This document shows positions 8,756 through 17,150 of a stretch of DNA of 64,000 nt, piece after piece; position 1 is the first letter of the stretch; each line of letters starts with the position of its first letter. Source of the DNA: Deltaproteobacteria bacterium (lineage in GTDB: Bacteria; Desulfobacterota; Deferrisomatia; Deferrisomatales; JACRMM01); NCBI GenBank assembly GCA_016214985.1, contig JACRMM010000028.1:142327-206326 (forward strand), in the 5' to 3' direction. A program made the position numbers and the translations under genes. The notes under the pieces are model-generated. The model was given only the letters and a program-made list of their open reading frames with translations, did not search any database and was not told where the DNA came from.

Positions 8756-9687
8756 CTCGACCCTCCCGTTCCACGCACCGTTTGCCCGCTCTTTGCCTGC
8801 TCCCGCGCGAACTCCCGGAAGATCCGGAACGCGGGGGGAGCGGTCTTGTCCCGGTGCCGCACCTCCACGAACGTCCGGGTCACGGCGATCCCGTCGATCG
8901 ATAACCCCACCAGCCGCCCGGTTTCCAACTCGTGGCGGATCGTCAGCCCCGAAAAGTACGAGTATCCCAGACCGGCCATCACGGCCTGCTTGATGGCCTC
9001 CACCGACCCCAGTTGGACGGGATCGGGAAACGCGAACCCCCGGCCCTGGACGTAGGTCTCCAGGGTACGCCGGGTGGCCGAACCCGGCTCCCGCACGATC
9101 AGCCTGTGGGGCAGCAGTTCCGGGAACGCCGGGTTCGGCCGCGTCGCCAAGGGGTGGCCCGGCCCGCACGCGAAGACGATCTCATCCTCCAGAAACGGTT
9201 CGGCCGCCAGCCGCGGGGAGACGACAGGGGCCCCGAGGTAGCCGATGTCGAAGTCGTCGCGCAGCAGTCTCTCCTCAATGTGGGCCGTGTTCTCGATCTC
9301 CAGAAGCACCTCGATACGGGGATGACGGGCGGCGAACGCGGCGATCACGGCCGGGAAGAAGTAGGTCCCGATCGAGGTGCTGGCTCCCACCCGCACGGTG
9401 CCCGTTTCCCCGTCCCGGTAACCCGTGAACGCCTCGCCGATCTCCCGCACGATCGCTTCGACGCGGCCCGCCTGCTCCACCAGGGAGCGGCCCGCCGCGG
9501 TGAGATGGATCGCCTTGCCGTGCTGTTCCAGCAGGGGAACCCCGAGCAACGCGGTGAGCGCCCGCACCTGAGCCGACACCGCCGACTGGGTGAGCAGAAG
9601 CTCCCGGGCGGCGCGGGTGTAGCTGCAGTGCCGGGCGACGGTGCGGAACACGCGAAGCTGGTGCAAGGTCAGACGATGGAGGTCCAT
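8752..9687 (-). CDS. LysR-family transcriptional regulator
   Basis: 311 residues, normal LysR length. The N-terminal winged helix-turn-helix is clear (LHQLRVFRTVARHCSYTRAA then LLTQSAVSAQVRALTALLG), followed by a long linker helix and a periplasmic-binding-like effector domain (from about residue 90, TVRVGASTSIGTYFFPAVIA). The start at 9687 gives MDLHRLTLHQL, as in most relatives. It is divergent from a TSUP transporter with 75 bp between them, the usual layout for a LysR protein that controls its neighbour, and selD follows that transporter. The effector is unknown; a sulfur or selenium oxyanion is a guess from context. Confidence 0.9.
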   Translation of the reverse strand: MDLHRLTLHQLRVFRTVARHCSYTRAARELLLTQSAVSAQVRALTALLGVPLLEQHGKAIHLTAAGRSLVEQAGRVEAIVREIGEAFTGYRDGETGTVRVGASTSIGTYFFPAVIAAFAARHPRIEVLLEIENTAHIEERLLRDDFDIGYLGAPVVSPRLAAEPFLEDEIVFACGPGHPLATRPNPAFPELLPHRLIVREPGSATRRTLETYVQGRGFAFPDPVQLGSVEAIKQAVMAGLGYSYFSGLTIRHELETGRLVGLSIDGIAVTRTFVEVRHRDKTAPPAFRIFREFAREQAKSGQTVRGTGGSR

Positions 9688-9762
9688 GTGACAAAAATAT
9701 TTGATCGAATCCAGAAAAACAATGAATTTCATTTTCCGATCTTTCCGCTCTATCTTTCTCCC
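9688..9762. promoter_or_regulatory. AT-rich divergent promoter region with a LysR-type dyad
   Basis: This 75-bp region is far richer in A+T than its surroundings. It contains the perfect inverted repeat AATGAA-T-TTCATT at 9721-9733, a plausible operator for the adjacent LysR protein. No clear -35/-10 pair could be fixed. Confidence 0.5.
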
Positions 9763-10536
9763 ATGGAGCAAACCATGGTCGTGCTCGGGATCGGGCTCGT
9801 GGGGGGAGCGGTGTCCGGTTTCCTGGGGATCGGCGGCGGGATCGTCACCGCGCCCCTTCTCCTGTACGTGCCCGCTGCCTTGGGTCTGCCGCCCTTATCC
9901 ATGCACGTGGTGAGCGGGCTCACCATCACCCAGGCCCTGTTCGCCGGGCTCCTTGGGGCGTGGCTCCACGGTCGTCAGGGCACGGTGGACCGCAAGCTGG
10001 CCGGGGTCATGAGCGTCGTCATCTTCGGCGCCTCCCTGGCAGGGGCTGCCGCGTCCCCGCTCTTCACCCACAAGTTCTTGCTGGGGGTCTTCGCTGCCCT
10101 CGCCCTGACGGCGGCGGTGCTCATCTTCCGACCCGGACGGCCGAACGAAGAGGAGGGCTACCGCCTCGGCAGTTTCCCGGTGTCGGGGGCTGTGGGAATT
10201 GCAGCCGGGGTCGGCGTTCTTGGCGGTTTGGTAGGTCAGGGCGGGTCGTTCCTGCTGATCCCGGCGCTGACGGGTCTCCTCCGGGTGCCCTTGCGGGTGG
10301 CGATGGGGAGCAATTTGGTCATCGTGTTCTTCGCCTCTCTGGCCGGTTTCTTCGGCAAGGCCGCCACCGGGCAGATCCCCTTCGCGCTCGCCATGGCCCT
10401 TCTGGCCGGGGTCGCCCCGGGCTCATTGCTCGGCATTCGATGGAACCACCGGGCTCCCGTGCGGGCCCTGCGTTTGACTCTGGGTGGATTGATCCTCGTT
10501 GCCTGCGCCCGAATGGTGTGGGATCTGACGGGATAA
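9763..10536 (+). CDS. TSUP (TauE/SafE) family anion transporter
   Basis: 257 residues with about eight hydrophobic helices and the two family repeats: GAVSGFLGIGGGIVTAPLLL near the N-terminus and GGLVGQGGSFLLIPALTGLL in the second half. Members move sulfite, sulfonates or related anions across the inner membrane. It is divergent from a LysR regulator and only 35 bp upstream of selD, so selD is probably co-transcribed. A link to selenite or selenide handling is inference from that position; sulfite export is the default for the family. Confidence 0.85.
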   Translation: MEQTMVVLGIGLVGGAVSGFLGIGGGIVTAPLLLYVPAALGLPPLSMHVVSGLTITQALFAGLLGAWLHGRQGTVDRKLAGVMSVVIFGASLAGAAASPLFTHKFLLGVFAALALTAAVLIFRPGRPNEEEGYRLGSFPVSGAVGIAAGVGVLGGLVGQGGSFLLIPALTGLLRVPLRVAMGSNLVIVFFASLAGFFGKAATGQIPFALAMALLAGVAPGSLLGIRWNHRAPVRALRLTLGGLILVACARMVWDLTG

Positions 10537-10571
10537 AGAAGTCGTAACCCATCACGAGAAAGGACAAGCCC

Positions 10572-11624
10572 ATGAACCCATTTCGAAAGAGCAAGACTCT
10601 GATGAGCGTATCTCGGACGTGCGGGTGAGCGGCCAAGATCGATCCGACGGTCCTGTCGGATGCGCTCAAGGATCTGCCCAAACCCACGGATCCCGACCTG
10701 CTGGTGGGGTTCGAGACTTCCGATGACGCTGCCGTCTACCGGGTGAGCCCGGAGATCGCGCTCGTCACCACCGTGGACTACATCACTCCGGTGGTGGACG
10801 ACCCGATCTGGTTCGGCCGGATCGCGGCGGCCAACTCGCTCTCGGATGTGTGGGCCATGGGCGGCCGCCCGGTGACTGCGCTGAACCTGGTGAACTTTCC
10901 GTTCCGCACCCTGGATCCCGGGATCCTGCGGGAGATTCTTCTGGGCGGCGCCGAGAAGGTGGCCGAGGCGGGCGCGAGCTTGGCGGGCGGCCACTCGGTG
11001 GACGACCCGGAGCCCAAGTACGGCCTGGCGGTGACAGGGGTGGTCCACCCCGACCGGGTGCTCACCAATCGAGGGGCGCGGCCGGGTGATGCGCTTGTCC
11101 TGACCAAGCCCCTGGGCAGTGGGGTGGTGTTCAACGCCAACCGCGCCGGCAAGTTCTCGAAATCCTTGCTCGACGAGATCCTCCCGATCGTGGCTGCATT
11201 GAACAAGATCCCCCTGGAGACGGCCCTGGGGTACGAGATCCACGGGTTGACCGACATCACCGGGTTCGGCTTTGCCGGCCACGCCCTGGAAATGGCCGTC
11301 CACTCGGGGGTGCGGATGCGGGTCTCGTTCGCGGCGCTGCCGATCTACCCGGGTGCCGCGGAGATGTACGCGGCCGGGGTGGGGACCGGCTCCAACGACG
11401 GGAACCGCCGGATCTGCGGCGACCGGCTCCGCATCGTCGCCACGCTGAGCCCCGAACGGGCCGAGCTCCTGGTGGACCCCCAGACCTCCGGGGGGCTCCT
11501 GATCTCGCTGCCTGAGGGGCGAGCGAAGGACCTGGTCCGGGACCTTCACGGGGCCGGGGTGCCGTGGGCCGCGGTAATCGGGCGGGTGGAAGAGGGGGAA
11601 GGGGCCCTGGTGATCGAGGACTGA
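10572..11624 (+). CDS. selD: Selenide, water dikinase (selenophosphate synthetase), itself a selenoprotein with Sec19
   Basis: Makes selenophosphate from selenide and ATP, the selenium donor for selenocysteine and selenouridine. The frame from ATG 10572 (after GAAAGGACAAGCCC) reads MNPFRKSKTLMSVSRTCG, then TGA at 10626-10628, then AAKIDPTVLSDALKDL and on into a normal SelD. Sec19 takes the place of the catalytic Cys and Lys22 keeps the C/U-x-x-K spacing of the active site. Later family marks include VTTVDYITP, NSLSDVWAMGG, GGHSVDDPEPKYGLAVTG, HGLTDITGFGFAGHALEM and DPQTSGGLL. At 350 residues it has the full family length; starting after the UGA would lose the catalytic residues. An alternative start is the ATG at 10602. 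It lies 35 bp after a TSUP transporter. No selA, selB or selC is in the window. Confidence 0.95.
10642..10661 (+). promoter_or_regulatory. SECIS hairpin of selD
   Basis: A perfect 7-bp stem (ATCCGAC at 10642-10648 with GTCGGAT at 10655-10661) closes on the loop GGTCCT. The loop begins 21 nt after the UGA. The GGUC loop resembles the GGUCU loop of the E. coli formate dehydrogenase SECIS elements, which SelB recognises. Confidence 0.75.
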
Positions 11625-11895
11625 CCTCGACAGAGCGTGTTTCCCCATCATGCGCCGAGTGGTGGCGATCCCATTTTTTCTAACTGGCTGCCGATCCGGA
11701 CCGGTTTCTTCGGGGATCTCCCCTTGTCCGAACGCGGCCGCGGTGGTAGAGGCCTGAAGGGGCGGGACGGGGGACAGGGACGCTCGGTTTCGGCCGGGAC
11801 GTCCCGGTGGCCGACCGCGACGGCGGTCACAGACGGGTGGGTCGCAGCCCAGGCTATTTGCGATCCGTAGGGGTCAGGCATCGGGGAGGTAGAGG

Positions 11896-12885
11896 ATGGA
11901 GCCTACAAGGACCGGGCGGGAGGGCGGAGTCCGGGGCGCCCTGGCGCTGACGGCTTTCGTGCTGGTGACCTGGCACGGCACGGCCCTGGGATCCCATGTC
12001 TCCCTCGGCGCCGGCGCGGGCGAGGCCGGCGGGCCGATTACCACCGTACCCGCGTCGGGCCTGGAGCGGGGGCAATGGGTTACGGACCTGGGAGTTGATT
12101 ACCTGAGATTCGACACCTTCTCGCAGGACCGGCTGTTACGCTTTGCGGCTGCCGATCGGGAGGTTCACAACGTCGCCTCCGTGACGACCTACACGGCAGG
12201 GTTCAGCCTGGGCCTGGCGGAGGGCATTGGCGTTCACCTGGGCCTTCCTTACGTTTTCCGGGACGATGTCGTCGAGAGTGAGCCCCCGGACGAGGTTCAC
12301 CGGCACGGCGACGCCAGCGGGTTCGGAGATGCCTCGGTCCACTTCCACCACCGACTGGTCCACTTCGTCGAGCACGATCTGCGGTTGGCGCTGCTCTACG
12401 GACTCAAGGTGCCCACCGGCGACACCAGCGAGAAGGATGCCGACGGTACCCGGTTCGAGGCCGAGTTCCAGCCCGGCTCCGGTTCCTGGGATCCCTTCCT
12501 CGGCCTCTCCGCCTCCGCTGGGCCGGGGCCCCTGTCGGTTCACGGCAACGTGACCTACACCCTAGTGACTGAGGGGACCCAGGACACTGATCTCGGCGAC
12601 CGGCTCAGCGCCAATCTGGCCGCGGTGTATCGGCTGTCTGCACCGGTGGCCGTCGACCTGGTCCTCGAGGCCAACGGCCTCTGGCAGGCCAAAGAGAAGG
12701 CACACGGCGAGAAGGACCCCGACAGCGGCGGGCGGGTGCTCTTGCTGTCGCCAGGAATCCGGGCGATCTTCGGGCAGTGGCTCGCGGCCTACGGCTCGCT
12801 CGGTGTCCCCGTCTTTCAGGACCTCAACGGGGACCAGAACGAGCTCGACTACCGGCTAACGGCAGGTGTCAATGCGTCGTTCTGA
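11896..12885 (+). CDS. Outer-membrane beta-barrel protein (MetA/phenol-pathway-like transporter family)
   Basis: 329 residues, start ATG 11896 after GGGGAGGTAGAGG. A signal-type hydrophobic stretch (about residues 14-35) is followed by alternating hydrophobic/polar strands (LERGQWVTDLGVDYLRFDTF, VTTYTAGFSLGLAEGIGVHL, VTYTLVTEGTQDTDLGDRL) and a final NASF, as in outer-membrane barrels. A His-rich stretch (HRHGDASGFGDASVHFHHRL) could bind metal. The next gene, a small lipoprotein, overlaps its 3' end, so they form a pair. The function is not known; the location in a metal island suggests an envelope role in metal traffic. The 271 bp upstream contain a T-run (about 11683-11688) but no clear terminator or gene. 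Confidence 0.65.
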   Translation: MEPTRTGREGGVRGALALTAFVLVTWHGTALGSHVSLGAGAGEAGGPITTVPASGLERGQWVTDLGVDYLRFDTFSQDRLLRFAAADREVHNVASVTTYTAGFSLGLAEGIGVHLGLPYVFRDDVVESEPPDEVHRHGDASGFGDASVHFHHRLVHFVEHDLRLALLYGLKVPTGDTSEKDADGTRFEAEFQPGSGSWDPFLGLSASAGPGPLSVHGNVTYTLVTEGTQDTDLGDRLSANLAAVYRLSAPVAVDLVLEANGLWQAKEKAHGEKDPDSGGRVLLLSPGIRAIFGQWLAAYGSLGVPVFQDLNGDQNELDYRLTAGVNASF

Positions 12886-13381
12886 GGCGATGTCCGCGCC
12901 CTTCTCGTGCAGCTGGCTCCACTCTGCGGCGCTGCTTCTCCTGATCTTGGCGGAGGCAGGGTGCGGAGGGTTTCACGTCGTGCCGCTGAAACGTCATGAC
13001 GTGAAGGTAGGTGGCTTCACCAAGCACTACGAGGGGAGCTACTTCGAGGTCGCGGAGGGGGGCGCGTTCAGTGTGGAGCTCCTGACCCGCCCGGCGCGCC
13101 TCAAGGCGGGGTACCAACGTGTAGACATCGTGGTCCACGACCGTCGGGACCGGGACGTGGAACAGGGACAGGTGTCCGCCGTAGCGCGGGCCCTGGGAAC
13201 GGAGGCGCAGATCGTCCCACGGGTCCTCGAACAGCATAGCGGGATCTACACGCTGGAGGGGGTGGCCCTCTCCGGACCCTCTGACTGGGTACTCACGATC
13301 ACCATACGAAAGGATGGCGTCGAGGACCGGGTCGTCTTCCGGCTGCCCGGCGCCGAGGGGGCCGCGAACAAGGGCACGTGA
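12872..13381 (+). CDS. Small lipoprotein, FixH-like
   Basis: 169 residues if started at ATG 12872, overlapping the end of the preceding barrel gene; GTG 12866 and ATG 12890 are alternatives. The N-terminus has a hydrophobic helix and a lipobox-like LAEAGCGG, so it is probably a lipoprotein. The rest is a beta-rich domain (YFEVAEGGAFSVELLTRPAR, GIYTLEGVALSGPSDWVLTI, DRVVFRLPG) resembling the FixH/YtkA-like fold found in metal-related periplasmic proteins. The role is unknown. It is probably in one operon with the barrel protein. Confidence 0.55.
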   Translation: MRRSEAMSAPFSCSWLHSAALLLLILAEAGCGGFHVVPLKRHDVKVGGFTKHYEGSYFEVAEGGAFSVELLTRPARLKAGYQRVDIVVHDRRDRDVEQGQVSAVARALGTEAQIVPRVLEQHSGIYTLEGVALSGPSDWVLTITIRKDGVEDRVVFRLPGAEGAANKGT

Positions 13382-13592
13382 GGCCCTGTCGTTGCCGTGG
13401 TCGACGCAGAACGCGGGGATCTGACCCGCTACCGCGCGCGCTCCGTCAGTAGGACGCCGCCTCCTCCCGCGCGGGCTCCCCGACGCCCCTCCGAGGAGCC
13501 CAACCCGCAGGGAGCATGGCCGGCATTGCGAGGCAGCCCTCGGAGCCCTAGGTTTGGGCCGCCCCGCCGTCGACGTCCCCGTCCACCCCATC

Positions 13593-13850
13593 TCAGAATC
13601 CCCATCTCCGGTGAAAGAAATTGTAGATCGGGGTGAACACAAGGCCGATGTAGGCCCCCCACAGGAAGCTCTCGACCAGGCCGACCAGAAATCCGCCAGG
13701 GGTGAGCCACTTGAACCCGGGCAGGGTTGCCTCGAGAAACATCGTCATGTGGAAGCGCTCCGGCACGATGAGGCCATAGAGGATGCACACGAGATAGCTT
13801 GCGAGGAGGAAGGTGCTGAGAGACCAGGTCACGACGCGGATGTTCAGCAT
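13593..13850 (-). CDS. DUF5676-like small membrane protein
   Basis: 85 residues, start ATG 13850 with an ideal AAGGAGG ribosome site. Two hydrophobic segments are visible (VVTWSLSTFLLASYLVCILY and FLVGLVESFLWGAYIGLVFT) around a short soluble part (PERFHMTMFLEATLPGFKW). Proteins of this type often accompany copper-resistance genes next to DUF2933 proteins, as here; their function is unknown. It is last in a minus-strand series with the genes starting at 14145 and 14904. Confidence 0.7.
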   Translation of the reverse strand: MLNIRVVTWSLSTFLLASYLVCILYGLIVPERFHMTMFLEATLPGFKWLTPGGFLVGLVESFLWGAYIGLVFTPIYNFFHRRWGF

Positions 13851-13908
13851 GGGGCCTCCTTCTCCAGAGTGGGCGCGCAACGGCCGTAACGAGCATTTCC
13901 GGTCCAGC

Positions 13909-14145
13909 TCAGTGCCGGTGTGAGCCCCCCGCCGGGAGGCTCTTCGTCTCCTCTTCTTTCGGTCCCCCGCCGGTCTCGGAGTCCCCGTATCCGGTGTGGC
14001 CCGCGTGCCCCCCGCATCCTCCTCCTCCGCCGCTCTGATGCCCTCCGCCGTGGCCGCCGCCGCACCCTGCGCCGGAGCGGTGCATCCAGAAGAAGAAAAC
14101 GAGGAGCGCGATCCAAAACCAGTTGTTCCGCAAGAACTCTCCCAT
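13909..14145 (-). CDS. DUF2933-like small membrane protein with Gly/His/Cys-rich tail
   Basis: 78 residues, start ATG 14145 behind AAGGAGAGATGTCAC; an ATG at 14196 would add 17 residues. A single N-terminal membrane helix (NNWFWIALLVFFFWM) is followed by a His-, Gly- and Cys-rich tail (CGGGHGGGHQSGGGGGCGGH and beyond), which suggests metal binding at the membrane face. The family is frequent in copper-resistance clusters, but its role has not been shown. It lies 58 bp upstream of the DUF5676-like gene on the same strand. Confidence 0.65.
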   Translation of the reverse strand: MGEFLRNNWFWIALLVFFFWMHRSGAGCGGGHGGGHQSGGGGGCGGHAGHTGYGDSETGGGPKEEETKSLPAGGSHRH

Positions 14146-14238
14146 GTGACATCTCTCCTTTCGTGCACTGCCGCGCACCTTGCCCCTGGTTGCCACCCGT
14201 GTGGATTACGTCCGCGCGGAGGCCGCCCGCCCTCGGGA

Positions 14239-14904
14239 CTACGGGTGGTCGTTCTCGGAAGACCCGGGGTTGAGCAATCGCCTCCACTCGCCCCGCCGGG
14301 GAAAGAACATCGGTACCTGACGCCGGTATTCAGCGTACGCGGCGCCGTGCTGGGCGAGCATTGCGCGCTCCTCCTTCTTCGCCAGCCGGGCGTAGGCCCA
14401 GACGATGAGGGGGAAGAGCACGAGGGTCGGGATGGTGGGCCAGTGGATCAGCTGTCCGAAGATGGCGAGGAAAATGCCCGTGTACTGGGGGTGACGCACC
14501 ACGGCGTACAGCCCGTCGGTAGCGAGCTCCTTCTTCTGTGTGGCCCGGTACACCTCGCGCCACCCTTCGATGAGGAGCGAGATGCCGAAGAAGACCACGG
14601 TGTAACCCACCAGCATCTCGACCATGGCGCCCAGATCGCCCCAGCCGAAGAGCGCCGCCCAGAGGTGCCCGCTCTGGTGGAGCCAGGGGATAGAGATGCC
14701 GAGCCATCCGGTGAGGAGGTAGATCGTGAGAGGGAACCCATACATCTCGGCATACAGCGCGATGATGAAGGCCTGAATGAGCCCGGCCCGGGTCCACTCC
14801 TTCCAGCTCTTCGGGGCCAGATAGCGGTACAGGATCCACGATACGATCACCACCATTACGGCGGTGAGGCCCCAGGTCCCTCCCAGGGGCGATCCACTCT
14901 TCAT
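14239..14904 (-). CDS. Isoprenylcysteine carboxyl methyltransferase/PEMT family membrane protein
   Basis: 221 residues, start ATG 14904. It has five or so membrane helices and the C-terminal signature of this methyltransferase family: GLYAVVRHPQYTGIFLAIFG, then KKEERAMLAQHGAAYAEYRR. The His-Pro and Glu-Glu pairs lie at the S-adenosylmethionine site in characterised relatives. Bacterial members are common in metal-resistance islands next to DUF2933/DUF5676 proteins, and their substrate is unknown. It is upstream of those two genes on the same strand, and the spacing (93 bp) allows co-transcription. Confidence 0.8.
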   Translation of the reverse strand: MKSGSPLGGTWGLTAVMVVIVSWILYRYLAPKSWKEWTRAGLIQAFIIALYAEMYGFPLTIYLLTGWLGISIPWLHQSGHLWAALFGWGDLGAMVEMLVGYTVVFFGISLLIEGWREVYRATQKKELATDGLYAVVRHPQYTGIFLAIFGQLIHWPTIPTLVLFPLIVWAYARLAKKEERAMLAQHGAAYAEYRRQVPMFFPRRGEWRRLLNPGSSENDHP

Positions 14905-15013
14905 GACTCTTCTCCTCTCGTTTCAGCGCCTCTGTATCGTCCCGATCTGTCTCTCCCTTCGGACAACCGCGACTGCCACGTCGCCGTCGGGAATCGGCAG
15001 CGCTTGCGCGGCC

Positions 15014-15757
15014 TCAGGGGCGAAACGGCGGCTTTTCGCATTTGAGGGCCACCATGTCCCGCAGCGTCTCTTCTTCGGCGAGGAAGGCCTCGACGGCGGC
15101 CGGGTCGAACTGGGTCCCGCTCATCCGGAAGATCTCCCCCTTGGCCTCGTCAAAGGAGAGGCCCTTGCGGTAGGGGCGATCCGAGGTCATGGCGTCCAGC
15201 GTGTCAACGACCGCGAAAACCCGAGCCCCCCACGGGATGGCTTCCCCCGCGAGCCCCCGGGGGTATCCCGTTCCGTCGACCCGCTCCTCGTGGGCGAGGA
15301 CGATCTTCGCCGCTTCGGTCAGAAACGGGACCCGTGCCAGGATGTCGCGGCCCTTCTCCGGGTGGGTGCGCATGACAGCCCACTCCTCCTCCGACAGGGG
15401 CCCTGCCTTCAAGAGCACCGCGTCGGGAACCCCGATCTTGCCGATGTCGTGCAAGAGCGCGCCCCAGTGGATCTGCCGCAGCGCCTCCCGGTCCTCGGTG
15501 AAGCGCTTTGCCAGGACGAGGGTGTGGCAGGCCACGCGACGGGAGTGGAGGCCCGTCTGGTGCTCGCGCTCGTCCAGGGCCGCTGCGAGCGCTTCGGCCA
15601 GCGAGAAATGGCTCTCCTCCCGGCTCTTTTCGAGGGCCCGAAACTCCTTCTCCTTCAGGAAGCATCCTTCGCAGCAGTACAACCCGTCCCGCCGAGAGTG
15701 GGGGGCCGCGGCAATCGAGGCACCGCAGAAGACGCAGTGCGGGGATTGCTCTTTCAT
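15014..15757 (-). CDS. HD-GYP phosphodiesterase with N-terminal TRASH-like cysteine module
   Basis: 247 residues from ATG 15757 (ribosome site GAGGAGGATCGG). The catalytic HD domain shows LLHDIGKIGVPDAVLL, then HPEKGRDIL, AHEERVDGTGYPRGL (the GYP motif) and VVDTLDAMTSDRPYRKGL, so it should hydrolyse cyclic di-GMP in the cytoplasm. The first 45 residues carry CVFCG...YCCEGCFLKEKEF, a C-x-x-C...C-C-x-x-C-x(n)-F pattern like the TRASH/YHS metal-binding modules. A metal-sensing input fused to a c-di-GMP output would fit this island, but that role is inferred. No membrane segment is present. An upstream in-frame ATG at 15850 would add 31 residues and has no clear ribosome site. Confidence 0.88.
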   Translation of the reverse strand: MKEQSPHCVFCGASIAAAPHSRRDGLYCCEGCFLKEKEFRALEKSREESHFSLAEALAAALDEREHQTGLHSRRVACHTLVLAKRFTEDREALRQIHWGALLHDIGKIGVPDAVLLKAGPLSEEEWAVMRTHPEKGRDILARVPFLTEAAKIVLAHEERVDGTGYPRGLAGEAIPWGARVFAVVDTLDAMTSDRPYRKGLSFDEAKGEIFRMSGTQFDPAAVEAFLAEEETLRDMVALKCEKPPFRP

Positions 15758-15880
15758 CCGATCCTCCTCGGGCTCCACCGGCAGGGCACCGGTATTCGGC
15801 TCAGCGGGAGCGTCCGCAACCCCTCTAACCCGTAGTGCCTTGACGTGCACCCGCTCGTGATCCGAGGCATCTTGTCGCGC

Positions 15881-16444
15881 CTATGTCTTCTTCCGCTTCC
15901 AGTTGTTGATCTGAGGTTCGAGGTGCTCGGTGTAGCAGTGGGGGCACACGCCGTGGCTGAACTCGATGCCTTCCGCGTCGTAGAGTGCCTGCTCCAGGGG
16001 CACCCAGTGGTCTCGTCCGTCACCTCCCATCCGGGGTATCCCCTTGCAGTACATGCAGATCCGCAGAAACGGCCCGCCGCCGCCGCGTGTGGGTCGTGCG
16101 TCGAGCACGGAGTCGCGGGCGGCCTGGCACACCCGGGCGAGGGCCGCGCCGAGCGCGGCAAAGGTGAGCATCATGGGACCCATGCCGCTGCCGAACGAAT
16201 CCGCGACCGCGCGAAGGAGCCCCGGCACGGCCTGACCTCGGTCGACGCCGACGACGAACATCGCGGCCGGATGAAGAACCAGAACACCAAAGACGCTGCC
16301 CACGGCCAACGACACGGGGTCCAAGACCCGAGCCCACTTCCGTGAGGCAGTTCCCCCTTCGGGAGCCGCACGGTCCCCTGCGCCGGTGAGATCTGGTACT
16401 CCGAGGATCGAACGGCTCACGGTGTCTCCCTTCTTTCGCTCCAT
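15881..16444 (-). CDS. Membrane protein with C-terminal CxxC...CPxC cluster
   Basis: 187 residues, start ATG 16444. One or two hydrophobic segments (LDPVSLAVGSVFGVLVLHPA and MGPMMLTFAALGAALARV) precede a soluble tail. The tail has CMYCKGIPRMG, a WVPLEQAL segment and SHGVCPHCYTEHLEP. The pair of C-x-x-C clusters separated by about 35 residues is known from the end of many bacterial sensor proteins (CxxCKRI...GICPxC) and may bind metal or haem, but no function is established. The gene follows the direction of the HD-GYP gene downstream and may form a signalling pair with it. Confidence 0.6.
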   Translation of the reverse strand: MERKKGDTVSRSILGVPDLTGAGDRAAPEGGTASRKWARVLDPVSLAVGSVFGVLVLHPAAMFVVGVDRGQAVPGLLRAVADSFGSGMGPMMLTFAALGAALARVCQAARDSVLDARPTRGGGGPFLRICMYCKGIPRMGGDGRDHWVPLEQALYDAEGIEFSHGVCPHCYTEHLEPQINNWKRKKT

Positions 16445-16622
16445 TTGCCTTCCTGCACAGGTCCCGGAGCGCGCGGACGTCACGGGAGACCTCCCAGCAC
16501 AGGCAATTCGGCACACCTCCCTGTCAAGCACGGGACGTGCCGCCGTGAGGAACGGCCCCGCGCCCGCCGTCGGCAGGTCTCGCTTCCTGGCCTCCCCCAC
16601 TGCGGAGGAGCCGCGTCTGCGG

Positions 16623-16649
16623 AATAGTCTGCCGATGTGAAGGATAGTC
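16623..16649 (+). promoter_or_regulatory. Two direct ATAGTC half-sites 20 bp apart
   Basis: AATAGTC (16623-16629) and GATAGTC (16643-16649) lie in the divergent region between the genes at 16444 and 16849. The same half-site makes up the dyads at 23872 and 32101, with the same 20-bp start-to-start spacing, though there the second half is inverted. Possible weak operator of the same regulator. Confidence 0.3.
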
Positions 16650-16848
16650 GACGACTTGCGGCGGAAAGGCGCCGTTGACCCGGAAAGGACACGGGCGACT
16701 TGCGCTCTCCCGGTCTCGTGCTCCAATACCTCGGACCCGGCACGTGCGCCCACAAGCCTGATTCGTTGTCGGGCGTGGAGAGGCCAAGGGGTTCAGTGCC
16801 CCGGTGCACCGTGTCTGAGACCGAAAGCGCAGAGGAGGGCTTTGACCG

Positions 16849-17091
16849 ATGATGAACGGGTGGATGGGTGGAGACTACGGCATGGGCTGGGGAGGAGGTC
16901 TCGGCATGGCTCTCTTCTGGATCATCGCTATCCTCGTGGTCGTCGTCCTGGTCCGCTTCGTCCTCGGACGAAGCCGAACCGGAGCCGGGAGCGTCCGGGA
17001 AGAATCCGCCTTGGACCTGCTGAAGAAGCGTTACGCTCGGGGCGAGATCAATCGTGAGGAGTACGAACGCATGAGGCGGGATCTGGAATGA
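16849..17091 (+). CDS. SHOCT-domain small membrane protein
   Basis: 80 residues. A Gly/Met/Trp-rich start (MMNGWMGGDYGMGWGGG) leads into one membrane helix (LFWIIAILVVVVLVRFVLG), a linker, and a C-terminal SHOCT helix hairpin (ALDLLKKRYARGEINREEYE). SHOCT is a short oligomerisation motif seen at protein ends; these small membrane versions are frequent in metal-resistance clusters. The stop overlaps an ATG (17088) of the next frame, so the following gene may be translationally coupled. Confidence 0.8.
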   Translation: MMNGWMGGDYGMGWGGGLGMALFWIIAILVVVVLVRFVLGRSRTGAGSVREESALDLLKKRYARGEINREEYERMRRDLE

Positions 17092-17150
17092 GAGGGGCGC
17101 GTCGCGGGCAAGAGGATCCTGCGCCCGCCGGATCCCGAAGGGGTCGATTC

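Noticed and set aside
13397..13592. Short Arg/Pro-rich frames between the lipoprotein and DUF5676-like genes
   Set aside because: No ribosome site and no recognisable domain; treated as intergenic.
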